64,000 nt of DNA from Gp6-AA40 sp963818645 (GTDB lineage Bacteria > Acidobacteriota > Vicinamibacteria > Vicinamibacterales > UBA2999): the NCBI GenBank assembly GCA_963818645.1, contig CAWFTF010000012.1, forward strand, positions 124,001 to 188,000, read 5' to 3'. The notes beneath the pieces were generated by a model. The model saw only the letters and a list, made by a program, of their open reading frames with translations. It was not told the origin of the DNA and did no database searches. Positions within the stretch are counted from its first letter, which is position 1. Each line of letters begins with the position of its first letter. Shown here one piece after another: positions 1 through 8,494 of the stretch. A program made the translations under genes and the position numbers.

Positions 1-854
1 ACGATGAGACCGATGGTGATCGAGATCGCCATCTTCTCCAGCCAGAGCGCGGAGAAGAGAGAACGATTGAGCTCGGACCAGTCTTCGCTGACGTACTCGG
101 GGCCGAGACGCTCCGGGATCGTTTTGGCGATCCGTGCCGCAGCCCAGATGTCGCTGACGCGCAGTTGAATGAGATCGGGCGCTTCCTTCGTGAACAACCG
201 CTTGGCGAAATCGAGACTGACGAAGCCGTACGCCGAGTCGTACTCGTAGAGTCCGAGTTGAAATACACCGGCGACACGCACGCGGCGATTGCGCGGCATG
301 AGTCCCATCGGCGAGAGCGATCCACCCGGCGTGATGAGTGTGATCTCGTCGCCCACCTCGGCACCGAGTTGCTGCGCGAGATCGTGGCCGAGAAGAATGC
401 CCGGTCGATCGTCTTCTCCCTGTGTCGCGAGACCTGACAGGCTGCCCTTGGTCATCGTCCGCTCGATGTCCGTCACCTGGCCTTCGAGTACCGGGTCCAC
501 ACCTTTGAGCGTGATGAACGCGTCGGCCCGAGCGGACGAGGCGATGGCCTTGCCGATGATGGCCGGACCGGCACCGGCAACACCGGGAAGTTCACGCAGG
601 CGCGCGACTTCGGACTCGTAGTCCCCGAGGCTGCCAGTCTTCCAGACGTAGATATGTGCCTGGGACCCCAGGATGCGGTTCCGTAGTTCCCCTTGCAGGC
701 CAGTCATAAGGGCGAGCGCCACGACGAGCGCCATCACGCCCACGGCGACGCCAATGGTCGAAAACAGTGAAACCCGGGATATCGAGGATTGCTGGCGACG
801 CGCCAGCAGGTACCGGAGGGCGATGAACAACTCGAAGGGCACGCTGGCGTCCAT
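1..854 (-). CDS. LolC/LolE-type lipoprotein-releasing ABC transporter permease (C-terminus beyond window)
   Basis: The N-terminal 284 or so residues of an FtsX/MacB-type permease read without interruption to the left window edge. The start ATG at 854 gives a short cytoplasmic N-terminus with the family-typical FIALRYLLARR stretch, then one long hydrophobic helix (about residues 28-50), then the periplasmic MacB-like core domain containing GVDPVLEGQV and a PGGSLSPMG segment. A second hydrophobic stretch begins at the edge. LolC/E proteins are about 400 residues with four helices and, with the LolD ATPase, release lipoproteins from the inner membrane; the missing part would hold the last three helices. 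The partner ATPase would be expected just left of the window. Which of LolC and LolE it is cannot be decided here. Confidence 0.85.
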   Translation of the reverse strand, partial: MDASVPFELFIALRYLLARRQQSSISRVSLFSTIGVAVGVMALVVALALMTGLQGELRNRILGSQAHIYVWKTGSLGDYESEVARLRELPGVAGAGPAIIGKAIASSARADAFITLKGVDPVLEGQVTDIERTMTKGSLSGLATQGEDDRPGILLGHDLAQQLGAEVGDEITLITPGGSLSPMGLMPRNRRVRVAGVFQLGLYEYDSAYGFVSLDFAKRLFTKEAPDLIQLRVSDIWAAARIAKTIPERLGPEYVSEDWSELNRSLFSALWLEKMAISITIGLI

Positions 855-1166
855 TTATATTATGAATGGCTGAGCAAGCTTGCCCGAGAGTCCGCTAATA
901 TCTATGAAAAGAGTCCGCCGATCGGCGGACTTCTAACGAGTGTTCAAGCAGATTCGCGCAATAGAGACGGGCGGAATTGGCATGCATCGCGCTAGGCGCC
1001 GGAATCGTGACACCTGACACCGCGAACGTGAAAACCGTTGCTCAGTTTCGAGCCAACCAGCGGGCGGCGCCGGCGCATGACGACGTGACGCTCGAATTCG
1101 CCAGCGAGACAAAGGCGGCGGGCGCAGCGGGTCTTCCTTTCGCCTATCAAGATCCAGAAGCCTTGG
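855..1166. other. Divergent intergenic region between permease and PEGA gene
   Basis: About 310 bases separate two divergent genes. I see no convincing ORF here; open frames crossing it are antisense to the PEGA gene. The one notable structure is the 20-bp perfect palindrome at 912-931. Promoters for both genes are expected here but I could not assign clear -35/-10 pairs. Confidence 0.5.
912..931. promoter_or_regulatory. 20-bp perfect palindrome, possible operator or hairpin
   Basis: AGTCCGCCGATCGGCGGACT is its own reverse complement. On the minus strand it is followed by CTTTTC, so it could act as a weak intrinsic terminator or attenuator 58 bases upstream of the permease start. It could equally be a dimeric repressor operator in the divergent promoter region. 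No cognate regulator is encoded nearby. Confidence 0.4.
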
Positions 1167-2111
1167 ATGCTCGTGCTGGGCGTGTCCCTGGCGCTCCTCG
1201 TGCTCGCGGGAGTCGCGGCAGCGTTGACACTTCGCGCGCCCGCGCCAACAACGGGGGCGCTGAGCGTCGAAACGGATCCCCCGGGCGCCGAGGTGCGCAT
1301 CGACAACGCGGTCCGCGGGACGACGCCGCTGACATTGAACCTGGCGGAGGGGCGTCATTCGCTCGTGGTTCAACACGGTTCAAACAGCAAGCAGCTGAAC
1401 GTCGAGATCGCCGCGAACGCCACGAATTCCTATCACATCGAGTGGGCTGCAGCCGCTCCGCTCGCAGCGCCGCTCCAGACGGGCAGTCTGTCAGTCCTCA
1501 GCGATCCTCCCGGCAGCGCTGTGACGGTAGACGGATCATCGCGAGGTCAGACACCGCTCACCATTCGTGATCTGACCGCCGGCCGTCATGAGGTGCTGGT
1601 CAAGAGTTCGGATACGACCTATCAGCGATTCGTGGAGGTAGAAGCAGGCGCAACGGCGTCTCTGGTCGTCGGTGGTGCGCCGAGCGCGACACCTTCCTGG
1701 GGTTGGATCTCGTTGAACACGCCTTTCCCGGTCCAGGTGCAGGAGGCCGGACGCGTTGTCGGGACCAGTGAAATCGAGAGAATCATGCTGCCGCCGGGCC
1801 GTCACGAGCTCGATTTCGTCGCCGCCGAGTTCGGCTTCCGGCAGACTTCAGAGGTGAGAATATCGGCAGGACGCGGAGCCCCGGTCTCGCTTACAATTCC
1901 CCGCGTAGCCATGAACATCAACGCCCTGCCGTGGGCGGAAGTTTTCATAGACGGCACGCGGATCGGCGATACTCCGCTTGCCAACGTAATGGAGACCATT
2001 GGCGAGCACGAGATCGTGTTCAGACATCCTCAACTTGGTGAAAAGCGACAGGTGGCTCGGTTGACGATGCGCGATTCGCCTCGCATCTCCGTGGACATGA
2101 GGACGAAATGA
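1167..2111 (+). CDS. PEGA-domain membrane-anchored protein
   Basis: A 314-residue protein with an N-terminal hydrophobic anchor (residues 2-22) followed by tandem PEGA-type repeats. Clear copies start near residues 30 and 108 (DPPGAEVRIDN and DPPGSAVTVDG, each closing with a G-TPL turn). Two more divergent copies start near residues 178 and 249; the last has WAEVFIDGTRIGDTPL. PEGA domains are beta-rich envelope modules, often on surface or cell-wall-associated proteins; their ligand is generally unknown. The only in-frame start after a stop at 1086 is this ATG, preceded by AGAAG. Its TGA overlaps the next gene's ATG (ATGATG at 2108-2113), so the two are probably co-translated. Confidence 0.8.
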   Translation: MLVLGVSLALLVLAGVAAALTLRAPAPTTGALSVETDPPGAEVRIDNAVRGTTPLTLNLAEGRHSLVVQHGSNSKQLNVEIAANATNSYHIEWAAAAPLAAPLQTGSLSVLSDPPGSAVTVDGSSRGQTPLTIRDLTAGRHEVLVKSSDTTYQRFVEVEAGATASLVVGGAPSATPSWGWISLNTPFPVQVQEAGRVVGTSEIERIMLPPGRHELDFVAAEFGFRQTSEVRISAGRGAPVSLTIPRVAMNINALPWAEVFIDGTRIGDTPLANVMETIGEHEIVFRHPQLGEKRQVARLTMRDSPRISVDMRTK

Positions 2112-2990
2112 TGAACAAGCTCCGCTGGCCACTCGGCGCCTGCGGCTGTTTGATTCTGGTTCTCTCCGCTTCTAGCTCAGCCGCGGCACAGGCCACCGAA
2201 GTCGACTTCAAGGCGCTCTACGCCGCCGCCGAATACGACAAGGCACTCGAAGTCGTCGGCCCGCTCGACACACTCGAGGCACAACAGTACAAGGCGCTCT
2301 GCCTGCTTGCCCTCGGACGCACCGCCGATGCGGGCGCGGCGATCGAATCGCTGGTGAACGCCTCGCCAACGTTCATCCCCTCGTCCGAGGATGCGCCTCC
2401 ACGATTCGTGGAGCTCGTCACGAAGGTTCGACAGAAACTGCTGCCGACCATTGCACGGCGCGTGTTTACCGAAGGGCGCGAGCTGTTACAACGAAAAGCA
2501 GAATGAAGAGGCGGTAAAACGCTTCTCGCTGGTGCTCACGCTGCTCAAGGACCCGGCGTTCACGGACCTGAATGCGAAGCAGGATCTGGAAACGCTCGCG
2601 ACGGGATTCATCGATCTCGCGAAAGCGTCGTCCACACCGGTGAAAGTCGTGGCCGCGCCACCCGAACCGGTACCACCGCCGGCGGCCGCCCCTGCGGCCG
2701 CAGCGACCGCAGTAGCACCGAGGGTCGTCCCGCCCGTTGCTCTCGTGCAGACAGTTCCGCCGATGCCACTGGATATCGCGGCGCGAGTGGGGGCGAAGCT
2801 GGTGATGGTCGTGCAGATCGATGCCGCAGGGCGGGTCACATCTGCAACGGTGAAGGAGTCAGCGCACCCGCGCTACGATCGAATCGTCGTGCTCTCAACG
2901 CGTGACTGGCGGTATACGCCGGCGACATTGAATGGCCTGGCGATCGCTGCCGAGCAAATCGTGACGATTCAGCCTCAGTCCAGACGCTGA
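2108..2990 (+). CDS. TonB C-terminal-domain envelope protein, frame interrupted near 2486
   Basis: Two overlapping frames together give one protein of about 293 residues. It has a signal peptide (residues 1-27, ending SAAAQA), a helical TPR-like region, a Pro/Ala-rich linker near residues 180-215, and a C-terminal TonB_C-like domain (KLVMVVQIDAAGRVTSATV, then DWRYTPA). The first frame stops at 2506. Dropping one T in GTTAC at 2485-2489 joins it to the second frame as GRELYNEKQNEEA, which is the obvious native reading. TonB-like domains of this kind carry energy or structural signals to outer-membrane partners. It overlaps the upstream PEGA gene by 4 nt and the convergent lysS by 16 nt. The indel is probably a sequencing error. 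Confidence 0.65.
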
Positions 2991-4480
2991 CGCATCAGCG
3001 GAAATAGAATCACATCGCGAATCGACGGGCTGTTGGTCAGCACCATGACCAGCCTGTCGATGCCGATCCCTTCCCCGCCTGTCGGCGGCAGCCCATACTC
3101 GAGCGCACGAATGTAGTCTTCGTCCATTCCGTGCGCCTCTTCATCGCCGCCCTTGCGCTCCAGGAGCTGCTGCTCGAACCGCTTGCGCTGCTCGACCGGA
3201 TCGTTGAGCTCACTGAACGCGTTCGCCACCTCGAAGCCGCCGATATAGAGCTCGAACCGTTCCACGGTGTCGGGATCGTCTTTCCGCTGCTTCGAGAGCG
3301 GTGACACTTCCGTTGGGAAGTCGTAAACGAAGACCGGCTGCACGAGATCACCCTCGCACAAGGCCTCGAAGATGGAAGCCGCAATCTTCCCTGCCCCGTG
3401 CGACGGCGCGACCTCGACACCAAGACGGGCCGCGAGCGCCGCCGCCGCGTCACGCGATCGCAGATCCGATTCAGCGATGTCCACACCGAGACGCTTCGAC
3501 GCGGCTTCACGGGCCGCCTCGCGCAGTGACAGACGGCGGAACGGTGGCTTGAGGGAGATCGCCTGCTCGCCGAACGTGACCTGGTCGCTGCCTGTTGCCG
3601 TGACGGCAACCTGCTGCAACAACTCCTCGGTCAGCGCCATCAGATCGTGGTAGTCGGCGTAGCTCCAGTAGAACTCCAGCATCGTGAACTCGGGATTGTG
3701 TTGCGTGGAGATGCCCTCGTTGCGGAAGTTCCGATTGATCTCGAATACCTTGTCGATGCCGCCCACGACGAGCCGCTTCAGATAGAGCTCGGGCGCAACG
3801 CGCATGTAGAGCGGCATGTCGAGCGCGTTGTGATGCGTGACGAACGGGCGCGCCAGCGCGCCGCCCGCCATCGCCTGCATCATCGGCGTCTCGACCTCGA
3901 GGAAGCCGCGCGCAATCAGAAACTCGCGAATCGACGCGACGACACGGCTGCGAACCTCGAAGACGCGTCGCGAGTCCGGGTTGACGACCAGATCGAGATA
4001 GCGCTGCCGATAGCGTGTCTCGACGTCCTGGAGGCCGTGCCACTTCTCCGGTAGTGGCAGCAGACACTTCGCGAGGAATTGCAGCGCCGACACATGGACG
4101 CTGAACTCGTTGGTCTTCGTCCGGAACAGGTAGCCCTCGACACCCACCCAGTCGCCGATGTCGAGCAGCCTGAAGATGCTGAAGTCGAGCGCGGGCACGG
4201 AATCCTGGCGCACGTAGACCTGAACGCGCGCGCGGCCGTCGGAGAGTTGCAGGAACCCGGCCTTCCCAAACGTGCGAATCGCGAGAATGCGGCCACCAAT
4301 CCTGGTGGTGATCTTCGGGGCGTCGAGCTCCTCACTGGTTTTTGCGCCGTGCTCGGCAACCAGCTGGCTGATTGGCGTCGTCCCCTCGAAGCGCTTGGGA
4401 TAGGGATCGACACCGAGCTGCTTCAGTGCGTCGAGATTTGCCCGGCGCTGGACGACCTGATCGGATTCCTCTGTGCTCAT
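2975..4480 (-). CDS. lysS: Lysyl-tRNA synthetase (class II)
   Basis: A 501-residue class II aminoacyl-tRNA synthetase, close to the usual length of about 500. The N-terminal OB-fold anticodon-binding domain (about 60-160, GRILAIRTFGKAGFLQL) precedes the catalytic domain with motif 2 (RNFRNEGISTQHNPEF) and motif 3 (GEGIGIDRLVMVL). It charges tRNA-Lys in the cytoplasm. The frame stays open for about 200 codons upstream, but ATG 4480 (MSTEESDQ) is chosen because its ATGA overlaps the nusB stop. It is the last gene of ribH-nusB-lysS and converges with the TonB-domain gene, sharing 16 nt. Confidence 0.97.
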   Translation of the reverse strand: MSTEESDQVVQRRANLDALKQLGVDPYPKRFEGTTPISQLVAEHGAKTSEELDAPKITTRIGGRILAIRTFGKAGFLQLSDGRARVQVYVRQDSVPALDFSIFRLLDIGDWVGVEGYLFRTKTNEFSVHVSALQFLAKCLLPLPEKWHGLQDVETRYRQRYLDLVVNPDSRRVFEVRSRVVASIREFLIARGFLEVETPMMQAMAGGALARPFVTHHNALDMPLYMRVAPELYLKRLVVGGIDKVFEINRNFRNEGISTQHNPEFTMLEFYWSYADYHDLMALTEELLQQVAVTATGSDQVTFGEQAISLKPPFRRLSLREAAREAASKRLGVDIAESDLRSRDAAAALAARLGVEVAPSHGAGKIAASIFEALCEGDLVQPVFVYDFPTEVSPLSKQRKDDPDTVERFELYIGGFEVANAFSELNDPVEQRKRFEQQLLERKGGDEEAHGMDEDYIRALEYGLPPTGGEGIGIDRLVMVLTNSPSIRDVILFPLMRQRLD

Positions 4481-4941
4481 TCGCGACTGAGTGTTCGCCG
4501 GACGGCGTCGAGTATGCCGTTGATGAAACGCACCGACTCGTCGGCGCTGAAGGTGCGCCCGAGCTCCAGTGCCTCGTTGATGACGACCTTCGATGGGGTC
4601 TCCGGTTCGTGCAGAAACTCGTAGACACCCAGGCGCAGAATCAGCCGGTCCATCACGTTCATTCGCTCGACGCGCCAGTGTTCGGCCGCCTCGGCGATGA
4701 GGGGATCCAACTGCGCTGCATGCGTGGCGACTCCGGTTGCGAGCAACGTCGCAAACGAGCGGACGCTCTCTGCCGGAGGCGTACCCGCAGGACCGCCAGT
4801 CCAGAAGGTACGGCAGACCTCGTCGATCGGGACGCGCCCGACCTCCCATTGATAGAGCATCTGCAGCGCCACCTCGCGAGCACGATGTCTCGAGTCGGCG
4901 CCCATCTGTGCAACCGGAGGTCGTTCGGTGTCCGCCATCAT
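4477..4941 (-). CDS. nusB: Transcription antitermination factor NusB
   Basis: A 154-residue all-helical NusB. The RHRAREVALQMLYQWE helix near residue 18 is the family signature, and the C-terminal half has RLGVYEFLHEP and VVINEALELGRTFS. NusB binds boxA RNA with S10 (NusE) and supports rRNA antitermination. ATG 4941 overlaps the ribH stop as ATGA; a second ATG lies directly behind it, and an internal ATG (MGADSRHRA) would give a more typical 142-residue protein. Adjacency of ribH and nusB is common in bacteria. Confidence 0.95.
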   Translation of the reverse strand: MMADTERPPVAQMGADSRHRAREVALQMLYQWEVGRVPIDEVCRTFWTGGPAGTPPAESVRSFATLLATGVATHAAQLDPLIAEAAEHWRVERMNVMDRLILRLGVYEFLHEPETPSKVVINEALELGRTFSADESVRFINGILDAVRRTLSRE

Positions 4942-5414
4942 GCCTGACCGAGCCCCCCGATCGCCTGAACGATCGTGGCCATCTCCACTGCCGCGAGCGC
5001 GGCTTCGCGTCCCTTGTTGTCCGGTCCATCCGCGGCCCGTGCCACAGCCTGTTCCGCGGTGAGCGTGGTGAGCACACCGAATGTCACGGGAACTCCGGTA
5101 TCCGCGCTGACCGCCATGATGCCGTGCGACACCGCTTCCGCGATGTACTCGAAGTGCATCGTGTCGCCCTTGATCAGACACCCGAGGCAGACGACCGCGT
5201 CGTGACGTCCGCTCGCCGCCAGATAGCGCGCGGCCAGTGGAATCTCGAAGGCGCCCGGCACGCGTACGAGCGTGACGTCCACGTCCTTCACGCCTGCTTC
5301 AGACAGCACGGCCCGTGCTCCGTGAAGCAGACCGTCGGTGATCTCCTTATTGAAGCTCGACACGACAATGGCGAATCGGCGACCGCTGGCCTGGCGCGAG
5401 CCCTGAAACTCCAT
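4938..5414 (-). CDS. ribH: 6,7-dimethyl-8-ribityllumazine synthase
   Basis: A 158-residue lumazine synthase, the usual size. Signatures in order: VVSSFNKEIT for substrate binding, RVPGAFEIPLAA, and GCLIKGDTMHFEYI with the catalytic His. PVTFGVLT lies in the C-terminal half. It condenses 3,4-dihydroxy-2-butanone 4-phosphate with the pyrimidinedione to make the riboflavin precursor. It heads the ribH-nusB-lysS run, 67 nt downstream of the VanZ gene. No FMN riboswitch is visible upstream. Confidence 0.96.
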   Translation of the reverse strand: MEFQGSRQASGRRFAIVVSSFNKEITDGLLHGARAVLSEAGVKDVDVTLVRVPGAFEIPLAARYLAASGRHDAVVCLGCLIKGDTMHFEYIAEAVSHGIMAVSADTGVPVTFGVLTTLTAEQAVARAADGPDNKGREAALAAVEMATIVQAIGGLGQA

Positions 5415-5481
5415 GACGAGGACAGTTCACCGTGCCGGCATCCGGTTGACGTCCGGATCCGAGGAAGGAAGGTCGAGGCGT

Positions 5482-5877
5482 TCAAACATCAGAGCGAACA
5501 GCAATGATACCCCACAGCCAGCAGACGCCGATGCCGATGAGCGCGCCGCTCACGTCCGCGAACCAGTCGCGGATATCAGCCGATCGTCCCGGCACGAACC
5601 ACTGATGGAGCTCATCGAAGATGCCGTACGCGGCGGCGATCGCGAGAGCGAGCGCCGCGACGCGAAGCACCACACGACTTGGCAATCCTCCTCCGACCGC
5701 TCGCACACAGAGCAGCGCCAGGCCCGCATACGCCACGAGGTGTCCTGTCTTGTCGGAGACCTGCTCGGGGAGCGGCGCGATCGAGAGTCCGGAGACGTAG
5801 AAGATCGCCGCCATGTACGCAACGACAGGCGCCCACAGCGAGACTCGATGCGCTCGACTCGTCCGAACGTCCGGCAC
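5482..5877 (-). CDS. VanZ-family membrane protein
   Basis: A 131-residue membrane protein with four hydrophobic segments. It carries the VanZ-like pattern: DKTGHLVAYAGLA after the first helix pair, and DELHQWFVPGRSADIRDW before the last helix. The function of this family outside teicoplanin resistance is mostly unknown. GTG at 5877 is the only start because a stop lies three codons upstream. It follows the 57-residue membrane protein by 6 nt, so it belongs to the same transcript of small membrane proteins. Confidence 0.85.
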   Translation of the reverse strand: MPDVRTSRAHRVSLWAPVVAYMAAIFYVSGLSIAPLPEQVSDKTGHLVAYAGLALLCVRAVGGGLPSRVVLRVAALALAIAAAYGIFDELHQWFVPGRSADIRDWFADVSGALIGIGVCWLWGIIAVRSDV

Positions 5878-5883
5878 CGGTGA

Positions 5884-6057
5884 CTACAGGGGAAGCGGGT
5901 ACAGCAGCCAGCCGATCAGGATGCCGGCACCAATGAAGCCGCCAAACAGGCGGGCACCGAACACGATCTGCTCTTTGGGATCGTCTCGCGTGAGCACGGC
6001 AAACACGATCGAGACGAAGAGCGAGAACACAATCATGAGACCGAGATGACTGGTCAC
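5884..6057 (-). CDS. Small two-helix membrane protein (57 aa), unknown
   Basis: A GTG start at 6057 overlaps the previous gene's TGA as GTGA. The frame encodes two hydrophobic helices (about residues 7-21 and 35-52) joined by a charged loop, TRDDPKEQIVFGARL, and ends in YPLPL. The tight overlap upstream and 6-nt gap to the VanZ gene support a real gene. An internal ATG at residue 7 would give a shorter form. I do not recognise a family. Confidence 0.6.
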   Translation of the reverse strand: MTSHLGLMIVFSLFVSIVFAVLTRDDPKEQIVFGARLFGGFIGAGILIGWLLYPLPL

Positions 6058-6449
6058 TTGCGCCCCTTGGCGATGTCGAACACGTCGAGCACGACCAGCA
6101 TGTTGAGCAGGCCGGCGGCGATGATGAACGTGTTGCCGTACTCATACGTGATCGCGACCACGTCGCCCCTGCCGACACCCATCAGCCTGGCGATGAAGTA
6201 CGGACCGCCGACGCCGAGATCCGCAATGGCCGAGAGCGCGACCAGTGGTTGCGTCATGTCGAATGGAAACAGGCGCCCTTCCAGCCAGAGCCCGAAGACG
6301 AACATCAGCGTGAGCGCGACGAGGAAGACAATCCCCTTCTGACGCCGGCCCAACCAGAGATGTCCGGCCCCCGGCACGAACCAGGCAACGGCGCAGAGCA
6401 AATAAGTCAGTGAGGAGGTTTGGGTACGGTCGGCCGCGGCGGCACGCAT
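6054..6449 (-). CDS. Small integral membrane protein (DUF6677/TM2-like)
   Basis: A 131-residue membrane protein. Near residue 20 it has the VPGAGHLWLGRRQKG pattern of TM2/DUF6677-like proteins, in which a GxGH-x-LGR turn sits between two helices. A third hydrophobic region and a C-terminal helix (FIIAAGLLNMLVVLDV) follow. The frame stays open far upstream, but the long upstream part is antisense to other genes. ATG 6449, overlapping the DUF2085 gene by 43 nt, gives a sensible N-terminus. Function unknown; family assignment is from memory of the motif. Confidence 0.65.
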   Translation of the reverse strand: MRAAAADRTQTSSLTYLLCAVAWFVPGAGHLWLGRRQKGIVFLVALTLMFVFGLWLEGRLFPFDMTQPLVALSAIADLGVGGPYFIARLMGVGRGDVVAITYEYGNTFIIAAGLLNMLVVLDVFDIAKGRK

Positions 6450-6880
6450 TCGTCGTAGTGTAGCGTAGCCAGCGCGCTCACCACCACGAGCGTGACCATG
6501 ACACCGAGCGGAACGCCCGCGACGGCGCGCGTGACGTTCGAGGGAGACCAGATCCCGGCCATTTCCAGCGCCAGCGTCAGCAGCGTCGGAATCGCGGTCA
6601 CCAGTGCGAGTCGTCTGGCGGTCGCCGGTGCGATCGCGAGACGAGACTGTGCGGGCTTCGCACGCATCCACATGGCGCCCGCGCCAGCGAATGCGCCGAG
6701 ATAGATCCCCAGACAGCGCGCACACACGGGCAGCTGAAAACCCGCGAAATGGAATGACCGCTCGGGAATCTGATGGCAGACGAGCGACCCGACGCCGTAA
6801 ACGACTGCGCCCGCCCATCCAGGCAACACAGGTGCTGCAATCAGAAGGGCAACCCAGCCCGTGGTGAGCACCAGCCGCAA
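6407..6880 (-). CDS. DUF2085 membrane protein
   Basis: A 157-residue membrane protein with the DUF2085 signature: CHQIPERSFHF, then QLPVCARCLGIYLG, i.e. paired Cys/His residues that look metal-binding between helices. The frame opens with TTG at 6880. An alternative is GTG at 6893, which lies 6 nt after a TATCAT -10 box (6900-6905) and would read MIALVALVLTTGW if one G near 6877 were extra; that would fit the leaderless pattern and indel habit seen elsewhere here. Function of the family is unknown. It heads the minus-strand membrane-protein run and diverges from a DUF6152 gene. Confidence 0.8.
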   Translation of the reverse strand: MRLVLTTGWVALLIAAPVLPGWAGAVVYGVGSLVCHQIPERSFHFAGFQLPVCARCLGIYLGAFAGAGAMWMRAKPAQSRLAIAPATARRLALVTAIPTLLTLALEMAGIWSPSNVTRAVAGVPLGVMVTLVVVSALATLHYDECVPPRPTVPKPPH

Positions 6881-6941
6881 CGAGTGCGATCACGCGGGAA
6901 TGATAGCGATTTCGACTACACTCTTTCGCGACGGAGGCAGA

Positions 6942-7313
6942 ATGACCCGGCGAGCGTTGCTGACTGCAGGATTGGCGGTACTGATCGGCTCGACACGAAA
7001 GCTGTTCGCACACCACTCGACTGCGATGTACGACATGGCCAACCCTGTCACTGTGAAAGGGACAGTGAAGCGGTTCGAGTGGACCAACCCTCATGCGTTC
7101 ATCTTCATGGACGTCAAGGACGAGAAGGCTGGTTCGGTCGAGTGGGAGATCGAGCTCATGAGCCTCAACCACCTGCGCTCGTATGGGTGGATGCGCACGA
7201 CGGTGAAACCGGGAGACACGATCAGCTGCACGGGCGGCGCCGCGAAGAGCGGCGCCCCGTCGATGATCAGCGCCGTGATCGAACTGCCAGACGGTCGCAA
7301 GATTCGCTCGTAA
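6942..7313 (+). CDS. DUF6152-family secreted protein
   Basis: A 123-residue protein with a short Arg-containing signal peptide (MTRRALLTAG) followed by the hallmark mature start HHSTAMYDM. The family core comes next: VTVKGTVKRFEWTNPHAFIFMDV and later GDTISCTGG. ATG 6942 is chosen over an upstream start because GGAGG sits 3 nt upstream of it. DUF6152 proteins are small periplasmic proteins common in Acidobacteria; function unknown. A second family member lies at 34524-34946. It is followed after 12 nt by the Ig-like gene that commonly accompanies it. Confidence 0.85.
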   Translation: MTRRALLTAGLAVLIGSTRKLFAHHSTAMYDMANPVTVKGTVKRFEWTNPHAFIFMDVKDEKAGSVEWEIELMSLNHLRSYGWMRTTVKPGDTISCTGGAAKSGAPSMISAVIELPDGRKIRS

Positions 7314-7325
7314 GCCGGAGGACGT

Positions 7326-8407
7326 ATGCTTCCGCATCGGGATCTCACAGGTCGCATCCTCGCGACAGCCGCTTCGCTGGCCATTGCCGTGGCCACAGTC
7401 GGCGCGCAGCAGCAACCGCCGCAGCCGGAGCGAGGCCGCCGCAGGCGCCGCCGCGGTCGCCGTATCAGGAGGCCGGCCAGCTCCCCGCCCGCATCATGTC
7501 GTTCACGGCGGAGCCGCAGACGATCAAGCCGGGCGAATCGGTCACGCTGAAATGGGCGGTCGAGAATCCACGAACGACGACGATTGAACCGACCGTCGGG
7601 CGCGCGGTTCCCGCCGGTGAGATGAAGTTGTCCCCGGCTGCGACAACCACCTACACGCTCACCGTGACAGGGGTGAACGGAACGCTGACGAGAACGGTGA
7701 CTGTGACCGTCGCTGGCACGACGCCGATTGCCGCAAGTGCCGAGTCGATTCCGCTTGCATCCAGGCCAGCGCCGAGAACGAGCGACGGCAAACCCGATCT
7801 CACTGGCGTGTTTGGATACGGCGCAGGGCCCGGACGCGGGGCGCCGCCACCTGCTTCATCGCCGGGCGAGCTTCCGCGAACGCCAACCCTGAAACCGGGC
7901 GCTGAGAAGTATCGCGTCCAGCGCGGGCCGGACGATACGGGTCTCTACTCCAGCTGCGCTCCTCCAGGAGTGCCACAAACCTTCTTCGTGCCTTATTACG
8001 TCCAGTTGGTCCAGTCACCGAAGTACCTCGTGATCCTGCACGAGTACCTCCATCTCTATCGTGTCATCCCGCTCGATGGGTCGCCGCACCCGCCCGATCC
8101 CGATCCGTTCTGGATGGGCCATTCGACGGGCAAATGGGACGGTGACACGCTGGTGGTCGACTCGATCGGCTTCAAGGAGAGCGAGATCAACGGCTATCGC
8201 ACCACCGAGTCACTGCATGTCGTCGAGCGATTCAAGCGCCCGAATCTTGGAACGCTCGAATACGAAGCGGTCATCGAGGACCCCAACGTGTTCACCGGGC
8301 CGTGGCTGATCACGCGCTCGTTCCCGCTCCTCCCGGAGCACAACCGCGTGGACGAGTTCTTCTGCGAGAACAACCGCGACTACAAGCCTCTCTTCGGCGC
8401 GAAGTGA
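7326..8407 (+). CDS. Secreted protein with Ig-like domain, frame interrupted near 7430-7455
   Basis: The ATG at 7326, with GGAGG 4 nt upstream, opens a signal peptide (ending VATVGAQQQPP). The frame then turns into an Arg-rich out-of-frame string, while another frame reads PPRSPYQEAGQLPARIMSFT and continues to 8407. One base is missing in the GC-rich stretch. The restored protein of about 360 residues has an Ig-like domain (IKPGESVTLKWAVENP). It then has an acidobacterial secreted domain: GKPDLTGVFGYG, LVILHEYLHLYRVI, DPFWMGHSTGKWDGDTLVVD. That domain recurs beside DUF6152 genes; its function is unknown to me. A heptad array starts 3 nt after its stop. Confidence 0.65.
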
Positions 8408-8410
8408 ACG

Positions 8411-8485
8411 GCTCTGGGCTCTAGGCTCTGGACTCTGGGCAGAACCCGAACCGTTGCGAGAGCCGAGAGTCGAGAGGCCAGAGCC
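8411..8485. repeat. Inverted pair of 7-nt repeat arrays
   Basis: Left array 8411-8438 is GCTCTGG, GCTCTAG, GCTCTGG, ACTCTGG. Right array 8458-8485 is GAGAGCC, GAGAGTC, GAGAGGC, CAGAGCC. The right array is the reverse complement of the left at about 22 of 27 positions, so the RNA could fold into a long imperfect hairpin with a 19-nt loop. It lies between the Ig-like gene and guaB; the guaB Shine-Dalgarno AGGAA follows directly. Confidence 0.75.
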
Positions 8486-8494
8486 AGGAATTCC

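Noticed and set aside
2975..5077. A 700-codon open frame taken as a single lysS-containing gene
   Set aside because: The upstream 200 codons are antisense-like, overlap nusB and ribH, and have no synthetase homology; lysS starts at 4480.
5415..5481. FMN riboswitch upstream of ribH
   Set aside because: The 67-nt gap is too short and lacks the conserved RFN-element sequences.
6054..7415. A 453-codon open frame across DUF2085 and the DUF6152 gene
   Set aside because: Only its last 131 codons look like a real membrane protein; the rest is out of frame with DUF2085 and antisense to the DUF6152 gene.
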